Shown here piece after piece: positions 12,010 to 25,120 of a DNA stretch of 64,000 bases; position 1 is the first letter of the stretch, and each line of letters opens with the position of its first letter. The notes beneath the pieces are model-generated. The model was not told the DNA's origin, made no database searches, and worked only from the letters and a program-made list of their open reading frames with translations. The position numbers were made by a program, and so were the translations under genes. Source of the stretch: Meandrina meandrites (taxonomy: Eukaryota > Cnidaria > Anthozoa > Scleractinia > Meandrinidae); assembly GCA_963693305.1 (NCBI GenBank), contig OY855905.1, positions 839,701-903,700 of the forward strand. The letters are read 5' to 3'.

Positions 12010-15000
12010 TATAAATTGTCAGATTATTCCAATTCATCGAGTATGTTGTTCTAATTTAACGTATTCGTGGAAAAAAACAAACAAAAATATAACAAAACAA
12101 GAGAAAGTGGGGGCCATAATCGGCAGCTTTCTATTGGCAGAGCTGGAAGCAATGTAGTGTTACCCCATTTCCATCAAACTTTCATTATCAGTTATTGCAT
12201 AAAACACAAACAACAGACACATTAAACCATGCTTTATTTTATTCACATCTCCAACACAAGCACAAAACGCTGTCATGCTTTTGACAATAGACAAGAATGC
12301 ATTCTTTGCATTGCAAACATTACTGTCTGTAACTGTACAACAATGGTGGTTGAAGTACAATAACTCCTGACAAAGAGTTAAGCATGCAGAAGAGCCAGGG
12401 AACTTGGCAGAAACAAGGACTAAGAGTAGAAAGGAATTATTAATGCAGTCCCGAGGCGCTGCCAGGCGTCTCTATGTCACCATTTGAAATTCCAAATTGT
12501 GTCTTGATGGTTTAGCTGGTCACAAATGGCCAGACCGTTGAAAATGGAATAATGTCACAAGATTTTATCCAGGCAAGGCCTCGGTGTTTTGCAGCAGAAC
12601 AAGAAATAGCTAAAAATAAGTTCCCATCAACAGTGCCTAAAATATATGTAACTCGCTAATCACGAAAACATACATTACTTTACAATGTTTTCACAACCAA
12701 ATTGAGACCTTTCATTGCCAACGTTACGTGCTGATACAAACCAGCCGTGGGCATTCCAAGGTCAACCATTCCCCCCCCCCCCTCCAAAAAAAATGCCCTT
12801 ATTATGTTCACTCATTCATCTTTGGAGGGAATTTTTAATTCGTCCTTTGGTATTTTAGGGCTTTAGGTTATTTCATGACACGGTGATGATGTCAGAAATG
12901 ATTGGCAGTTCGTCCTAAAACAATTCGACCTGGCAAAATAACAGTTCATTTATTCCACAAAAGTCAAACTTGTGCAACATCGATACACTGTCCAGAAGAA
13001 GGTTGACGAGAATACTTGAGAGTGTTATCACTCAGAGCTAACATTAAAAGAGATATATAGCAGCCTTATTAGGGCCTAGAAGGTTAATTTAATACCTAAA
13101 ATTAATGTTTGATTCGAAACGGTGAAAATAAATTAATTTATGTTAATCAGCAAGACAGTTCAGCCAAGGTAAGTTGACAGTTTGTAAACTCTACATTACT
13201 GAGTAAAGTGCTGTCAGTAGGCATTGATTCACCAGTGTAACGTAAACCAAGTATTGGATTTATTACACTAGTCAAACACGCCGGCTATATATTAAAATAT
13301 GTTTTTTTTTCTTATGAATCCGTCATTTAAAAATATATCTGACATTTTATGTTAGTATTACTTCAATTTAAACCAATTAAAAATACTTTACTGCAACCTA
13401 CTAAAAAAAATTAACAGTACACAAAATACAGAACTGCACTGTAATTACTTTATTGTAGTTATTGGGAACTTCTTCATACAGTGCAACCTCTGGATATGAT
13501 GGGCAAATTAAGAAACTTAACAGTTCTTCAGTAAAGGTAATGGATATAAGATTTTGACCAGCCAAATGTTTTTACGCTGAGAAGGTTTGAGGTTGCACCA
13601 TATTCAGCCATATCAACTGATAATTCCCTGATTTCTCTTGGATAACAAATCATATAGTCTTATGTTTAAAAAAAAACAACAAAAAACAAAATGTAATAAT
13701 TATAGCAACTTAACATTTACTAATTTGCGCAAAAAACGCCCAGAATATTAATTTGTCACAATGTGGTGTACATACCAGCCTTACAAAGGCATTCTTATGA
13801 GTAATATGAAGGGAAAAAAGAAATTGCTTAAGCTACCATGCATACTATGAAATAAGCAACAGTCATCTACCCCAAAGGCCTTGAAACTATAATACATAAC
13901 ACTTATGAAATTAGTGTATGCACTGCTGAAAAAAAATTTTTTGTGAATACCTAACCAAAGGAAAATTGAAAATTGCACCAGCGTATAATCTCGGCCCAGT
14001 GAGTCATATTCTGTAAATACTAAATAAAACACAGTTTATGATGATCCTGAATTCAACAAGTCTTCCAATTTGTATGTAACTGCTCTAATGCAGCATATTT
14101 TCCGAGATGTTTTCTCGTTAACTTCCCCAGTTGAAATGTTCACAGTCTTTTTTTCACCAAACTCCATTTAGGAAGGATGGGTTTAGTATTTCCTACTCTG
14201 TTTGTTTGTTATAGTTTGTCAAACTAAATCTCATTACAAAAAAGCAGTTTTGCAGTGGACCAAGGAAAAAAAATTGAAGCTCTGTTAAAATTAAAGTGTT
14301 TAGTTATTTTATTTCCTTTTGGAACATCAACAATGCTTCACTTTTATACACCAAAACATTAATAAGTTGATAATTTTACTTTTCCATGTTTTAACCAGAT
14401 GACTTGATTGGGGCTAAGTAACGGTAACCCTTCCCCCCACCCCCCCCCCCCCCCCCCTAAAAAAAATAAAATATATATTTGTCAACAATATCGATTAAAA
14501 ATAACTCTTTAGTTAAAAAATGCGATGCATCAGCAAATTCTATAAAAGCTAGATGCTTTTTCATGTTTCTCCTATCCAAAATGTATACCACTATAAAATA
14601 ACCCAAATATAACAATACTTTGGTTGGTTTTTTAATCTGGTATATAAACTGTACTTCTTACGTACGGCATACTGTTTATGCTAACACGTACATATTTATG
14701 ATAAAATTCTATTGGGTTATTTACCAGTTGAATGTTTTCAAGAAGGTTTATAAAACTTTGCTTAATTTAAGCCAGTTGCTCATGATAAACAAAATTCTTG
14801 AAAACTAAGAAAACGTCAATACTAAATAATGCGTTCCCACATGGAAACTACATCAATGTTAAAAACATAATTTTATGCAATATTTTTACAATATTAAATA
14901 CTTATGGCTGTCCTGTCTTGCTGATTCAGATTTGTTTTTCTAACTATTCAATTAAAATTATCTATACCTTACATGGAAGAAGTTTTCAAACTAAACCAAC

Positions 15001-16568
15001 AGAAATACCAAGGGTTGTCAAAAATAGCTGGCAGCTTTGCGTTTTTGATTGATTCTTTAGTAAAACATCCCCAAAATCAGCCACCTACTTCAAAACTTTC
15101 CAACAACCCTCCTACGAGTACCTTAGCTCTGTTGCACACTTCATTACCTGACAAGTCCTATATGTCAGAAAATCTCCCTGGAGATTCAAGTGCCAGCACT
15201 TATCTCCTGTTTCCATGGTGGTAAGTTGTATATCTACTTAGCCCACGAATGACTGGATGCTAGTTCATTACAGGTTATTTCCCAGCATTTTGTTGGAATT
15301 TCCTGGTACCCATTGATACTCCTGGGTAGAGAGAGGCACAGTGAAAGTAAAGTTTCTTGCCCAAGAACATGACGGTACAATATTCACAGGCCTTGGGGAT
15401 TTACAGTACCAACAGATTAACCCTTGGATGCACAAGGCTAAAGGGAAGTGACCTCTCCTCCGCCCACCGCCCCCCCTTTATTTTTTCATCCCTTGTAGGC
15501 AACTGATGATTTGATGTACTAGTTTAGGTACAATTCTTTCTGTTTTAATTCTTCAGTAACTTTGTAGTACTAGTACATAACAATTGCTGGTTTTCACTGT
15601 CATGCCGCAGAAGAGTAAATCCAAAACTATCGAGTCCAAAAATCAAGAATATTACAGGTTGTAGAAAATCACTGGATATTCGTCTCTTTCAAGTCTTGGG
15701 TTTGTACAGTATTCCATATTTGAGTTATCCGACAAAATATTCCACACAAATTTAGAGAGCACAGTATGCAAACGTAATGTTGGTGCCCATGCAGAGGGGC
15801 ACCAACAGGGCGGCTGGGAATTAACGAAAACATCTGGAATTCACTTGCTATAATAAGCATGAACAAGTAAACATTCACACAAACACTTCTCGCAAAGCTT
15901 CAACTGTTCAGATTGTTAAAAATTCAAGTTTGAGGTAGTTTTTTTTCAACATACAATGCTTTCAAAGTGTCTTATAACAAAGAAAGCCCTAGGGAGGGAG
16001 GGAGGGCATCTACATCAACTTCTTGTATTGTTGTGATGGTATGAGTTTATATGTACATCCAAGGGTAACAAGAAATGGTACTGTCGTCTATGTTATCACA
16101 CAAATAAAGTGCCTTAGTTTGTTTTTAAGATTATCCCATTACTTTTGCATCTTCAAATTAAAGAAAATACGTGTCCAGAAAATCATTGGGTAACCTAACC
16201 TTAAGACTGTTTGTGTTGGAGCAGAGAAACATCTAGTTTATTAAATCACCTTTGGGTTACCAGAAAAACTTAGAGATGAGTGAAAAACGAGATGAGTGGA
16301 AATTGTATGTCTAAAATATGTTGGAATATTCTAAGTTGAGAAAAGAAAAGAGGAGAGATTTCCAGAATTGAGTGCCAAACTTGTAACTGTCTTTTGATGG
16401 GTGACAAGTCTGGCCAAGCATGGAATTGCAACTATACCTACATGTACATGTACATATTACTAAACGGTGCTCTGGAATTGAAACTTACTTTACAGAACTT
16501 TCATTCCATAGATAGTAAATGAAAACTCTGCCAGAGAAGTAGAAGATCCAGATAGATATGTATATCTA
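12010..16568. other. Downstream region / possible long 3' UTR of the MDM2-like gene
   Basis: About 4.5 kb lies after the MDM2-like stop codon (minus-strand sense) without a supported gene. Overlapping poly-A signals AATAAAATAAA read on the minus strand near 12232-12245 and could end a long transcript. Homopolymer tracts occur at 12769-12782 and 14435-14458. A perfect 10-bp-arm hairpin (GTTGGTGCCC/GGGCACCAAC) lies at 15779-15806 inside a short repeat. Confidence 0.4.
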
Positions 16569-19500
16569 CTAAAAGAAGTTCTTAACCACAAGTTTGATTT
16601 TCTTACGGCAAACAGGGCATTTCTTTTTACCTTCCTGTAGTTTCTCTGCACACCCAATGCAGCATACTTGGTGGCCTGTTCGTCCATGCACAATGCTGGC
16701 ATTTCGAGGTTGTGCTAAGCAAATGACACACAAGTCTGGCGTAAAAGCTGACTCAGAATGTTTAGTTTCAGGGTTTTGTGTTACAGTCTGTTTAGCGCTT
16801 GATGATTGTCTTGAAGAATGTAATTGTCCTTGAGAACTCCCCTCTGCTGATGCAGAGGAACCCACACTGGTAATATATGATTCCATATCAGGTTGTTGCT
16901 TGAGTGTTGTAAAATCAAATGATGATGAGCAAGGATCTTCAATAGTCGGCGCCACAGCAAGTGATGATGCTTTTTGAAGGGATGGTGATCTAGGCATGTC
17001 TGTAACTCTTGACAAATCCATAGTAGGTTCTGAAGCTTGTCTAAAGGAACAAATATGCAAAAATCAACTCTTGATATCTTCAGACTTCCACTTGCATCAG
17101 TTTTAATTAGAAAGAAGCTGGGTTCCACATAATTTTTATGGGCTTCACCAAATCATCAGCAGTTCTCCATTTAGCCATCATGATTGAGTTTTTGACCTGA
17201 GACCTGGAGTTGGAACATTTTGCTCACCACATGCACACTTTGGTTTGAACATGATAAAAGAGAAAAAAACAACAACAACAACAAAAAAAGGCACGAGTCA
17301 CGAAACACTTTTAACTCCATTTCAGCTTATGAGTTCTTTAAGTTAACTACGCCTACTTTTCGGACTGAAAGCTACAACACATACTTTCTAGCGATTTACA
17401 TTTGTAGTTGACGAGTCAATAACCTCTGTGTTGATTCCCACAGTTTTTTGTTTTAATAAAAGCTTGCAAAATTGAAATTGAATGAAGTTGAAATGTGTGT
17501 TTTGGTAACCTGCACATGGTACAATATTACAAGAATTAATCTATTATTTTTTATAAAAGCATCTCATTTTCTTGCAAAAAGGCAAGGTGTTTGAAAGCAT
17601 AAATCGAGTCTGTAAACCAGCGACTTGCAGTAAACCACCATGGCATGAAAATCAGTGGGAATGCACAAACAGAGTGATCAACAAACTATGGCCATAAAAC
17701 TATTATACGAGTGGTATACAGGAGAACTTCAAGGCCTTAATTCCACTGCTTATTTTTTCTTTCATATTTACAACGGTTGGTGAGCATCTGCATTAATTTT
17801 TGAGAGCAAAACTTTCATGGGTCCATTTGTCTTCCAGCGAAATGAAAATAATGTTGGAAAGCTTGGCTTGGTTCGTATGCAGGGTCTGGATGGGAAAATT
17901 CTGACTGCTGAAGTGCATGGAATTAGCGAATCAGATCCAAAGATGCAGGACTCTGGACCACTGAGATGCTTCAGAAAAAAAAGTACATCTACTACCACAG
18001 GTAGCCAAAGCTTAAGATACGACTGAAAATAAATAAAATGATCTAAAATTGTCAAATGTTTATTGTTTTATCAATCTTATATTACATATTCATGTGAGCT
18101 TTGAAAATTAGCATAATATGCTAATTCTAAAATTGCTCCAACTATCAAAGCGAAGCGAAAGGTAGCACACTCGAACCGCCAGAATGCCGACCCGTGTTTA
18201 TGAAATGAGCTGTAATTCTCAAAGTTTGCTATCTTCCCCTCAAAACGCCTCAAATTCAAAGGCTTCGATAGTCTTTCTATAAATACATACCGAAAAAGTG
18301 CCCAATGTTACATCCTTTCCCCGGCAAAACGGCAATATTTCGTGGTAAACCTCCACGAACCATCCCCGGCCCGAGCGCCTCTGCAATTTTTCTCATTTAA
18401 TCATATGCAATTTAGAACCACAAAAGCCACTTTCTCGGGGAGGTGTATGTACTGTCGCGTGCAGCACATGATGAAGTGTAATCAAATCAGGTGTCGCACG
18501 CGACATTGCATACACCTCCCCTAGAAAGTGGCTTTTGTGGTTCCAAATTGCATATGATTAAATGAGAAAAATTGCAGAGGCGCTCGGGCCGCGGATGGTT
18601 CGTGGAGGTTTACCACTGAAATATTGCCGTTTTGCCGGGGAAAGGATGTAACATTGGGCACTTTTTCGGTATGTATTTATAGAATGACTATCGAAGCCTT
18701 TGAATTTGAGGCGCTTTGAGGGGAAGATAGCAAACTTTGAGAATTACATCTCATTTCATGAACACGGGTCGGCATTCTGGCGGTTCGAGTGTGCTACCTT
18801 TTGCTTCGCTTTGATAGTTGGGAGCAATTTTAGAATTAGCATATTATGCTAATTTTCAAAGCTCACATGAATATGTAATATAAGATTGATCAAACAATAA
18901 ACATTTGACAATTTTAGATCATTTTATTTATTTTCAGTCGTATCTTAAGCTTTGGCTACCTGTGCTACTACTCACCTTTTCAAGTGAGGTAGCCACTCAT
19001 GTCTCTCGGTCCAGCAACGAGCACACTGACGCGACATTGGATGGTTTTTCAGGTTACATTGTGAGCATGCCCACAAATCGTCTTCGTCAATTTCTGAATC
19101 AGATTCTCCTTCATACTCATCGCCACCTTCAGCACCAGGATCCTCCTCGCCTGAAGTGATTACAACTTCTAATTGAGAACAGAAATAAACAGAACAAACA
19201 GTGAGTACAGACTTGTTAAATCACCAACAAAATTAAAGGAGCAGTTGCTTCCCTATAAGGTATATTTTGGCCTCTGGTAGTCCCAAAAATGTAAAAATTA
19301 TCGTTGAATGATTGTGATGGTCTCTGTATAATTTACACTTTTCAGTTTCTTGTAAGCAAAGTCTTAGGGAGAGTTCAGTTTAGAACACTCTTGGGCAATA
19401 AAGAAGTCAGCATAAAATTTTTCGTTGCAAGCAGGGGTGGGGGAGAAAAAGAGAATCCAGATTTGGCGTTCACTGCTAATTTACTTGTCACATACCTTCT

Positions 19501-21075
19501 TCGTCTTCTTCATCTTCCTCCTCATCCTCCTCAACTTCCTCACTATCAGAATCAGGCGGCTCGTATTCCACAGTTTCTAGTGAAATATAACAAACAGACC
19601 AAACAATATTTCAGCTGGTTAAATGCTGGTGTCACCTGGTTTCAAGTTCTGAATGTATGCAGTCACCCACCTACTATGGCAGACAAATTTCACAATTTAT
19701 CCAAAGGGATTTTGCTGAAATTTTCAACCACATGGGGAGAGGTTTGGTAAAAGAGCAAATTTCTTTCCATGCAAGTAGATACATATAGGCCTAGTTCCAC
19801 ACTTTTGGCTTTCTCTAATTCACACTTCAGAGACTTTGACAAGCACCTTCCTTACCGTTAAGAAAAAACAGGTCATCCTCGGAGTCTGTTACAATAGCAG
19901 TCACAGCAGATTCATATCCTTTGACAAAGTACACTGCGCTGGATGGTTCAGACAGTTCACTCTCGCTCTCTGATGGTCTTGCTGATGTGAACCCAATGCA
20001 CCATGGGATCTGCCGCGCAGGGCTGTAACTGCTTTTTACAGCAAAAACATCTGTATAATTTAAATAAAACACTCAACATCACACTTCCACTTAACAGATT
20101 TATTTCAATGAGCTTAGAACAAAATTAACAAAAGAAAGCCAGACACATTTTTGTTGCAGTTGTCTGCTATTTGAGACAACAACAGTTGACACATTGCAGT
20201 GCAGTGCGGCCTATCATACTCCTTTCTGCCTTGTCACTGCTGCAAGAAGATGCCATGTCTCAACACATGCACCAAGGATTGTGAATTTACAACATTCTGA
20301 AAGCTGGATAGGAAAAAATAATGGCAATGTGTCTCAAGCCAAAGGGCTCCGCTAGTGTCAAGAATAACAATGGCACATTTGATTTGGTTTCAATCCTGAC
20401 GGAGCAGTGAGGGCTGCTGTTAATTTCTTAACATATCAATTAAAAGCTCAGCAAACAAACATTTAAGCAAAACAAACACCATCATGCTTAATGCATTTGT
20501 AAAACAACTCAACTGGAATTAAACTATAAGCCATCAATAAGACAGGCATTCAAGCAATCAACTCTTCTTAACTTGTATTTTTGGATGTAGCTAATAAAAT
20601 TAAGATTATAACACACAGACATAAACACCAGTGGCATACCTGACAAAGATTCCCGTTTCCGTTTCCTGTATGGCTTCTTACATGTAGGGCTGTTACAAAA
20701 ACTTCCTGTGTAATTTTGAAATAATAGCATGAAAAATACAGTTTTTTTAGTCAAGAAACATTGCCATTTTGCAAAAGACCTTAAATTTCATATTTCAACT
20801 AATAAATCAATAAATTCTTTTCTCTGCCAAGGTCTATAAAATGGGATACTTGGGAGTTGCAAATAAATGGGTCAAGAAGCTGAAGTAGATAAGAATAAAA
20901 GGAGGAAGTGGGAAAACTTCTTTCAAAACCAAAAATACCAAGTGCCATATGCGTATGACCAACCTTCAACTATATTAAATTACAGATGTAAAAAACATTT
21001 TTAATTATTTAACAGAAATAATTACCTTGCTCATTGTCTGAACTGTCACACTGTGGTGGAGCAATCAATATTTCA
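16569..21075 (-). CDS. MDM2: MDM2-type E3 ubiquitin ligase, 3' six exons
   Basis: Exons are 21026-21075, 20640-20705, 19856-20050, 19496-19576, 18976-19168 and 16569-17040. Splice phases match at every junction (2 into the first; then 1,1,1,1,2). The order is that of MDM2/MDM4: a basic nuclear-localisation block (KKPYRKRKRESLS), an acidic region (VEEDEEEDEEDEE), a RanBP2-type zinc finger (LWACSQCNLKN and CARCW), a Ser/Gln linker, and a C-terminal RING. The RING has CVIC, the HGRTGH pair, CIGC and CPVC, and the short hydrophobic tail KNFF that aligns with the MDM2 tail needed for RING dimers and E2 activation. By family knowledge it would ubiquitinate p53-family proteins. The N-terminal SWIB/p53-binding domain was not located; its exons should lie at 21.1-25 kb. 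The last intron carries a foldback element. Confidence 0.93.
17817..18025 (+). other. Coding-like fragment in the MDM2 intron
   Basis: A plus-strand frame (contains GKLGLVRMQGLDGKILTAEV) directly abuts the left arm of the foldback element and follows an acceptor-like TTGTCTTCCAG. It has protein-like composition but no recognised domain, and it runs antisense to the host gene. It may be captured or decayed coding sequence. Confidence 0.25.
17996..18964. mobile_element. 969-bp foldback element in the last MDM2 intron
   Basis: Two arms of about 470 bp are near-perfect reverse complements (left starts CACAGGTAGCCAAAGC, right ends GCTTTGGCTACCTGTG) around a loop of about 35 bp at 18480. The right outer end lies 11 bp into the intron from the zinc-finger exon donor at 18975. 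It has no coding capacity of its own. Confidence 0.85.
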
Positions 21076-21079
21076 CTGA

Positions 21080-24000
21080 TAAGAGAAATTTAAAGAAAAA
21101 ATGTTTTTATTTAGTAATTAAAAATTTAATGATGAATTTCTAACATCCAATACAGACTTTTAGAAAGCTGTGACAAAGAAAAATAATTCTTTAACATTTT
21201 AATTCTTAAATGCTTGAAGTTAGTCCATGTTTTGCTTTGATTTGCTTTTGGGTGGGTGGAGAGAGGGGGTAGAGTGGAAATGAGGAGGGGTGTGCAGATA
21301 GCAAGGGGATATCATCTGGAGAGTTACTATCAGTTAATATATAATATTATAAAATTATCAATGGTAATTTAAATGAAGAAACTGGCCAGATACCAAGACC
21401 TTTATCTCATGCCCCTAAACCTCCTAAACATGTTTTAAAGTTTAGCTTGGAACAGTACCACAGGAACGCTTTTGAAAAGCTATCATTTAAAAGATCAGCT
21501 TTAAAGCATTTTATCTGGCACACTTGAAAACTACAGCTGCCAATCACATGGCACGAAACTCTAAAATGAAAAGGGTTAAATTGGTGAACTTATGATTCTG
21601 ATTATTTACTTAATGCTGTTATAAACAGTTGGCTATTTCATGTTGAAATCCTACCCTGTCCCCAATGACCAGGGTCGTCGGTCAGGGAACATTTTGATAA
21701 CCAACAAAAAACAAAAATATATAGTAAAGTAAATAAACATAAGGAGCAAAAATAATTATTACTTCACTGATTCTTGACATGTTGAATTAAAACATCAATG
21801 ATAAAATAAAAAAATATAAGAAAATGTGTACAAGATGCCTGTGATCGTACGGCCGTTTTCGACAGCACAGCAGAAGAGGTGTTGGGCAGATTATTGATCA
21901 TGGTTGTGTTGTGACATTCATTAAAATAAAACAGTTTTATATGGTCTCACTTTAATTGGTATGCCAGTGCGTTAAATTTACAGAGTTGCTAGTCCAGCGG
22001 CTTTTGATGTAAACTAAGGAATGTTTATGCCGGCACTAATCACTAATTATAAATATCAATGTGGTAATTTAATGTGGAGTAGTAGATTTACATCACCCAG
22101 TGGCTATTAATTAAATCTGTGTTTAGAGAGGATGTCTGTCCCTTCAATGATCAGAATATCAGGGTGATAAATCAACTGATTACTTTACCTAGTAGCTAAT
22201 AATTAAGGCTGGAGTCTTAATTATAAGATACTACGCTTACAACTGTCTGCAGTACATGGTCTAAGAGATGTCTTTACCTGTATTGATCAGTACATTAGTG
22301 AGGTAAATTTAAAAATAATTGCTCGCCTGGCTACCCGGAATGCACTTAGATAAAATGGCTATCTCAGCATGGAAGTACTTTACTGACCAGTGCTGAAACC
22401 TGTCTGTCTGAATATCCATGTATCAGCTTTAAAAATAACAAAGTTTCTGTTGCATACTTTGGGAGAATTAATGGTTTGGTTTTTCAGAAGGTTCCTTTCT
22501 CTCACTTAGAGGAAATCAGATCAAATGCAAGTATATAATGTACAAATATGTACATTTTAGGTAGTCCAAATCAGATGAACTCTAAATCAACAGATCTGAT
22601 TTGAGACACTCTTAGCTCAGCTAGTTTTGGGTGCTCCATGCAGGGTTAAGCTATTATTGTCTAAGGAATGGCCCATGTCCTAATATACACCCCTCACACC
22701 CCACCCAGATAACCTATAGGACTGCAAGCCTGTTCAAGTTTGAAAAACATCCTGCTAAAAGAACAAAAATTTTTTACTGAGTATCTGTTACACTCAGGGG
22801 ACATAAAATAATTTGTGTGCAACAAATTCTGTCATCCAACGCATTTTGGCCAGCAAGTACAAAAGATGATCATATCTGTATGATAAGGGAGAAAAAAACA
22901 CAAGTAATTTACAGAGCAGAGCCAACATTCACCAAAACATGACCTTGGTAATACCTAGAAATTTCTATTCTCAAGCAATATATTATGGAAATGTACCAAT
23001 GACTAGTAAAGAGCAGTAAATCTTGTTGTAGGATTCTACAAGAGATGCAAATGGCACATTTTTGAATTAAAAGCTTATGTATTTAGGTCTGCATAACTTA
23101 GTAACAATTTGTGGTACGTTAATTATTTGTGGGCAGTGGACCAGACCTAAATTCGCTAAAGATTGTTTTGCTAGCCAATATTTTCTCCATAGAGCGGTGC
23201 ATTTTGTTTGGACATGTTCTACAGGCACGTCTGGACTTGTCACATATCTCAATATACAACAGTGCAGCTATCGCGAAAAATTGCGATCGTAGTTTGTTTT
23301 TGCAATCTTTCATTACAAACCACATCTCTTCAGGGTTTTCTGGCAGAAAACTCGACAACAGGGTTTTCACTGAGCTGTCTTTAGGTCAACAACACTGCAT
23401 GCAAAATGCAAATAACACGAGGTGTTTTGCATGAAGCGTAATGAAATTGACACTATAAAAATTTATAATGCGTACATCGTCTACATGTTCGGGCGTTGTA
23501 AGCCAACAATACCGAAATCTTCTAAACATTATCGGTAAAAGGAATGTTAAGATCGACATAGAAACAAATAATTGGCAACTAGAGAGCCCCGATCGTATCA
23601 CCGAGCTGATGTTCCAACACGAGGGCCAAAACAGTTGGAAGCTAGTACTTCCAAAATCACTTGGCTGAAAACTGAGAGGAACAGAGTTGAACCTTGCCCA
23701 GCAAAGCTCTTTCCTGCTAACAATAAATAAAGTGCTTTGTAATCTGATGTAAGAGAGAAGAAAGGGAAGCTGAGATGCCAAGAAATTAGATACAGGCTAG
23801 CGCTGAGCGTGGGAAAGCGACCTTTTAACATCTTGACTATGGCGGCATCATTCGACAGCTTATGATATAATCGCGGATTTATTTCATACGCGTGTCGCGT
23901 TGAGGAATAAAAATCTTAAGTACATGAATGTTTTAGACCGAAATACTTTTATGATATTTCTACCGAAAATGAAAGTCTGCCAAGAAGGAATAAGCTTAAA

Positions 24001-24455
24001 TTGCCCCACATGTCCGTATGATGTCTTGTTCATGTATAAACGGCCAAAAAATACAACAGTAAAATCAACAAAAGCCTCTCGGATCTTCTGACCTCTGATT
24101 TTCTTATGCTGTTCTTAAATTTCTGAAGGACAGAGCGGGAAAATTCACATCTCCATTTTTTGATCGCAATTTTACTAACATTGCATAGAAGCTTAAACGC
24201 CATTGAGATTTCGATGTGTCCGTACATGTTCAAAAGATATCACAGCGTGCAAACGTGTTTTCTTTGGGGCTGTTTAACTTAAAAATAGCAAAATAATTCA
24301 ACTTCAGTCTTTCCGATACGAAATGTTAACAGTGGATAAATTAGTAATCACACGGGCAACGAAAATACTGCAATTTTACCATGCGATTTCCAAAAAAATA
24401 TCGCACGGTTGTTTATCGGTGCGATAATATTGCAAAACAAATGCACGTTTAGCTG
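21080..24455. other. Presumed 5' introns of the MDM2-like gene
   Basis: About 3.4 kb without a convincing exon. A minus-strand frame at 23119-23370 (FLPENPEEMWFVMKDCKNK...) and a plus-strand frame at 23468-23668 (contains RNLLNIIGKRNVKIDIETNN) have protein-like composition but no recognised domain. The stretch 22020-22320 looks like a dispersed repeat with a recurring GATGTCTxTxCCTTxxATGATCAG pattern. Confidence 0.35.
23210..23242. promoter_or_regulatory. Cluster of three p53-like half-sites
   Basis: GGACATGTTC (10/10), a 3-bp spacer, AGGCACGTCT (9/10), then GGACTTGTCA (9/10) with no spacer. It lies in the presumed 5' intron of the MDM2-like gene, like the intronic p53 sites of mammalian MDM2. 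Confidence 0.4.
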
Positions 24456-24461
24456 ACTTAC

Positions 24462-24681
24462 ATATTTCAGGCTGGTCCAAACTAAACAGCTTAATAGGGA
24501 AAACGGGAAAGCTAAGGTTAACAGGAGCATAAAATTTTGGCTTGCGAACAAACTCTTTCATTGAACTGTTCACAGCTTTTGTAGAGGAAGTCGTAGTAAC
24601 AGAAAGCTCGTGCGCAGAACGCTGACGATGGGCTTGCAAACAATCAACGGCAAAAGAAATTGTAAGTATTTATCGCTTACC
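24462..24681 (-). CDS. Candidate 5' exons upstream of the MDM2-like gene
   Basis: A donor GTAAGC follows an exon ending at 24681. An acceptor TTTGCAAG opens an exon at 24632 that ends at 24462 before a strong GTAAGT donor. Within it, ATG at 24561 gives 33 codons (MKEFVRKPKFYAPVN...) ending in phase 1. These are well placed to be 5' exons of the MDM2-like gene, but the encoded peptide does not clearly match the MDM2 N-terminus and no bridging exon was found. Confidence 0.3.
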
Positions 24682-25120
24682 AAGCCTTCTGTTCCACTAA
24701 GGCCCCATCCATCACCATCTACGGCCCTGCTCTCACTTCTCTCTACTTCACCTCGCTCTCGTCTCCTCACATGGATTTTCTTGTTCAAGTTTTCGAACCC
24801 ACAGGAGCGAAGCCAACTTACGTTTCCAACCTAAAGAGAATTTCACAGTGATCGCAGTCTAAAATTCTGGATAAAAATTACCTCCTTTTCGTTTGGCAGT
24901 TTACTTCAGTTGTGTAAGACTGTTCTCATATTTAGGTTATGGGAAAAACCACTGTAAATAAGGTCGAAACAGACGGCTGAAGATCTAAGCGAGGAACATA
25001 AGTCCTTCAGCACTCTTTTGGCGTTTACTATAAATATGTTCAGGTTGAATTTCTCCCAAGTAGCGGAAGTGATTCGAAGCGATGCGCATCTAACCGGAAA
25101 TAAAGGCTTAAAAAGTTCAT

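Noticed and set aside
19304..19750. 148-codon plus-strand frame
   Set aside because: It runs antisense across the acidic exon of the MDM2-like gene; its Pro/Leu/His-rich part is just the complement of Glu/Asp codons.
23119..23370. Minus-strand frame considered as the missing MDM2 SWIB exon
   Set aside because: No SWIB-like pattern, no suitable donor in the needed phase, and it overlaps the p53-like half-site cluster.
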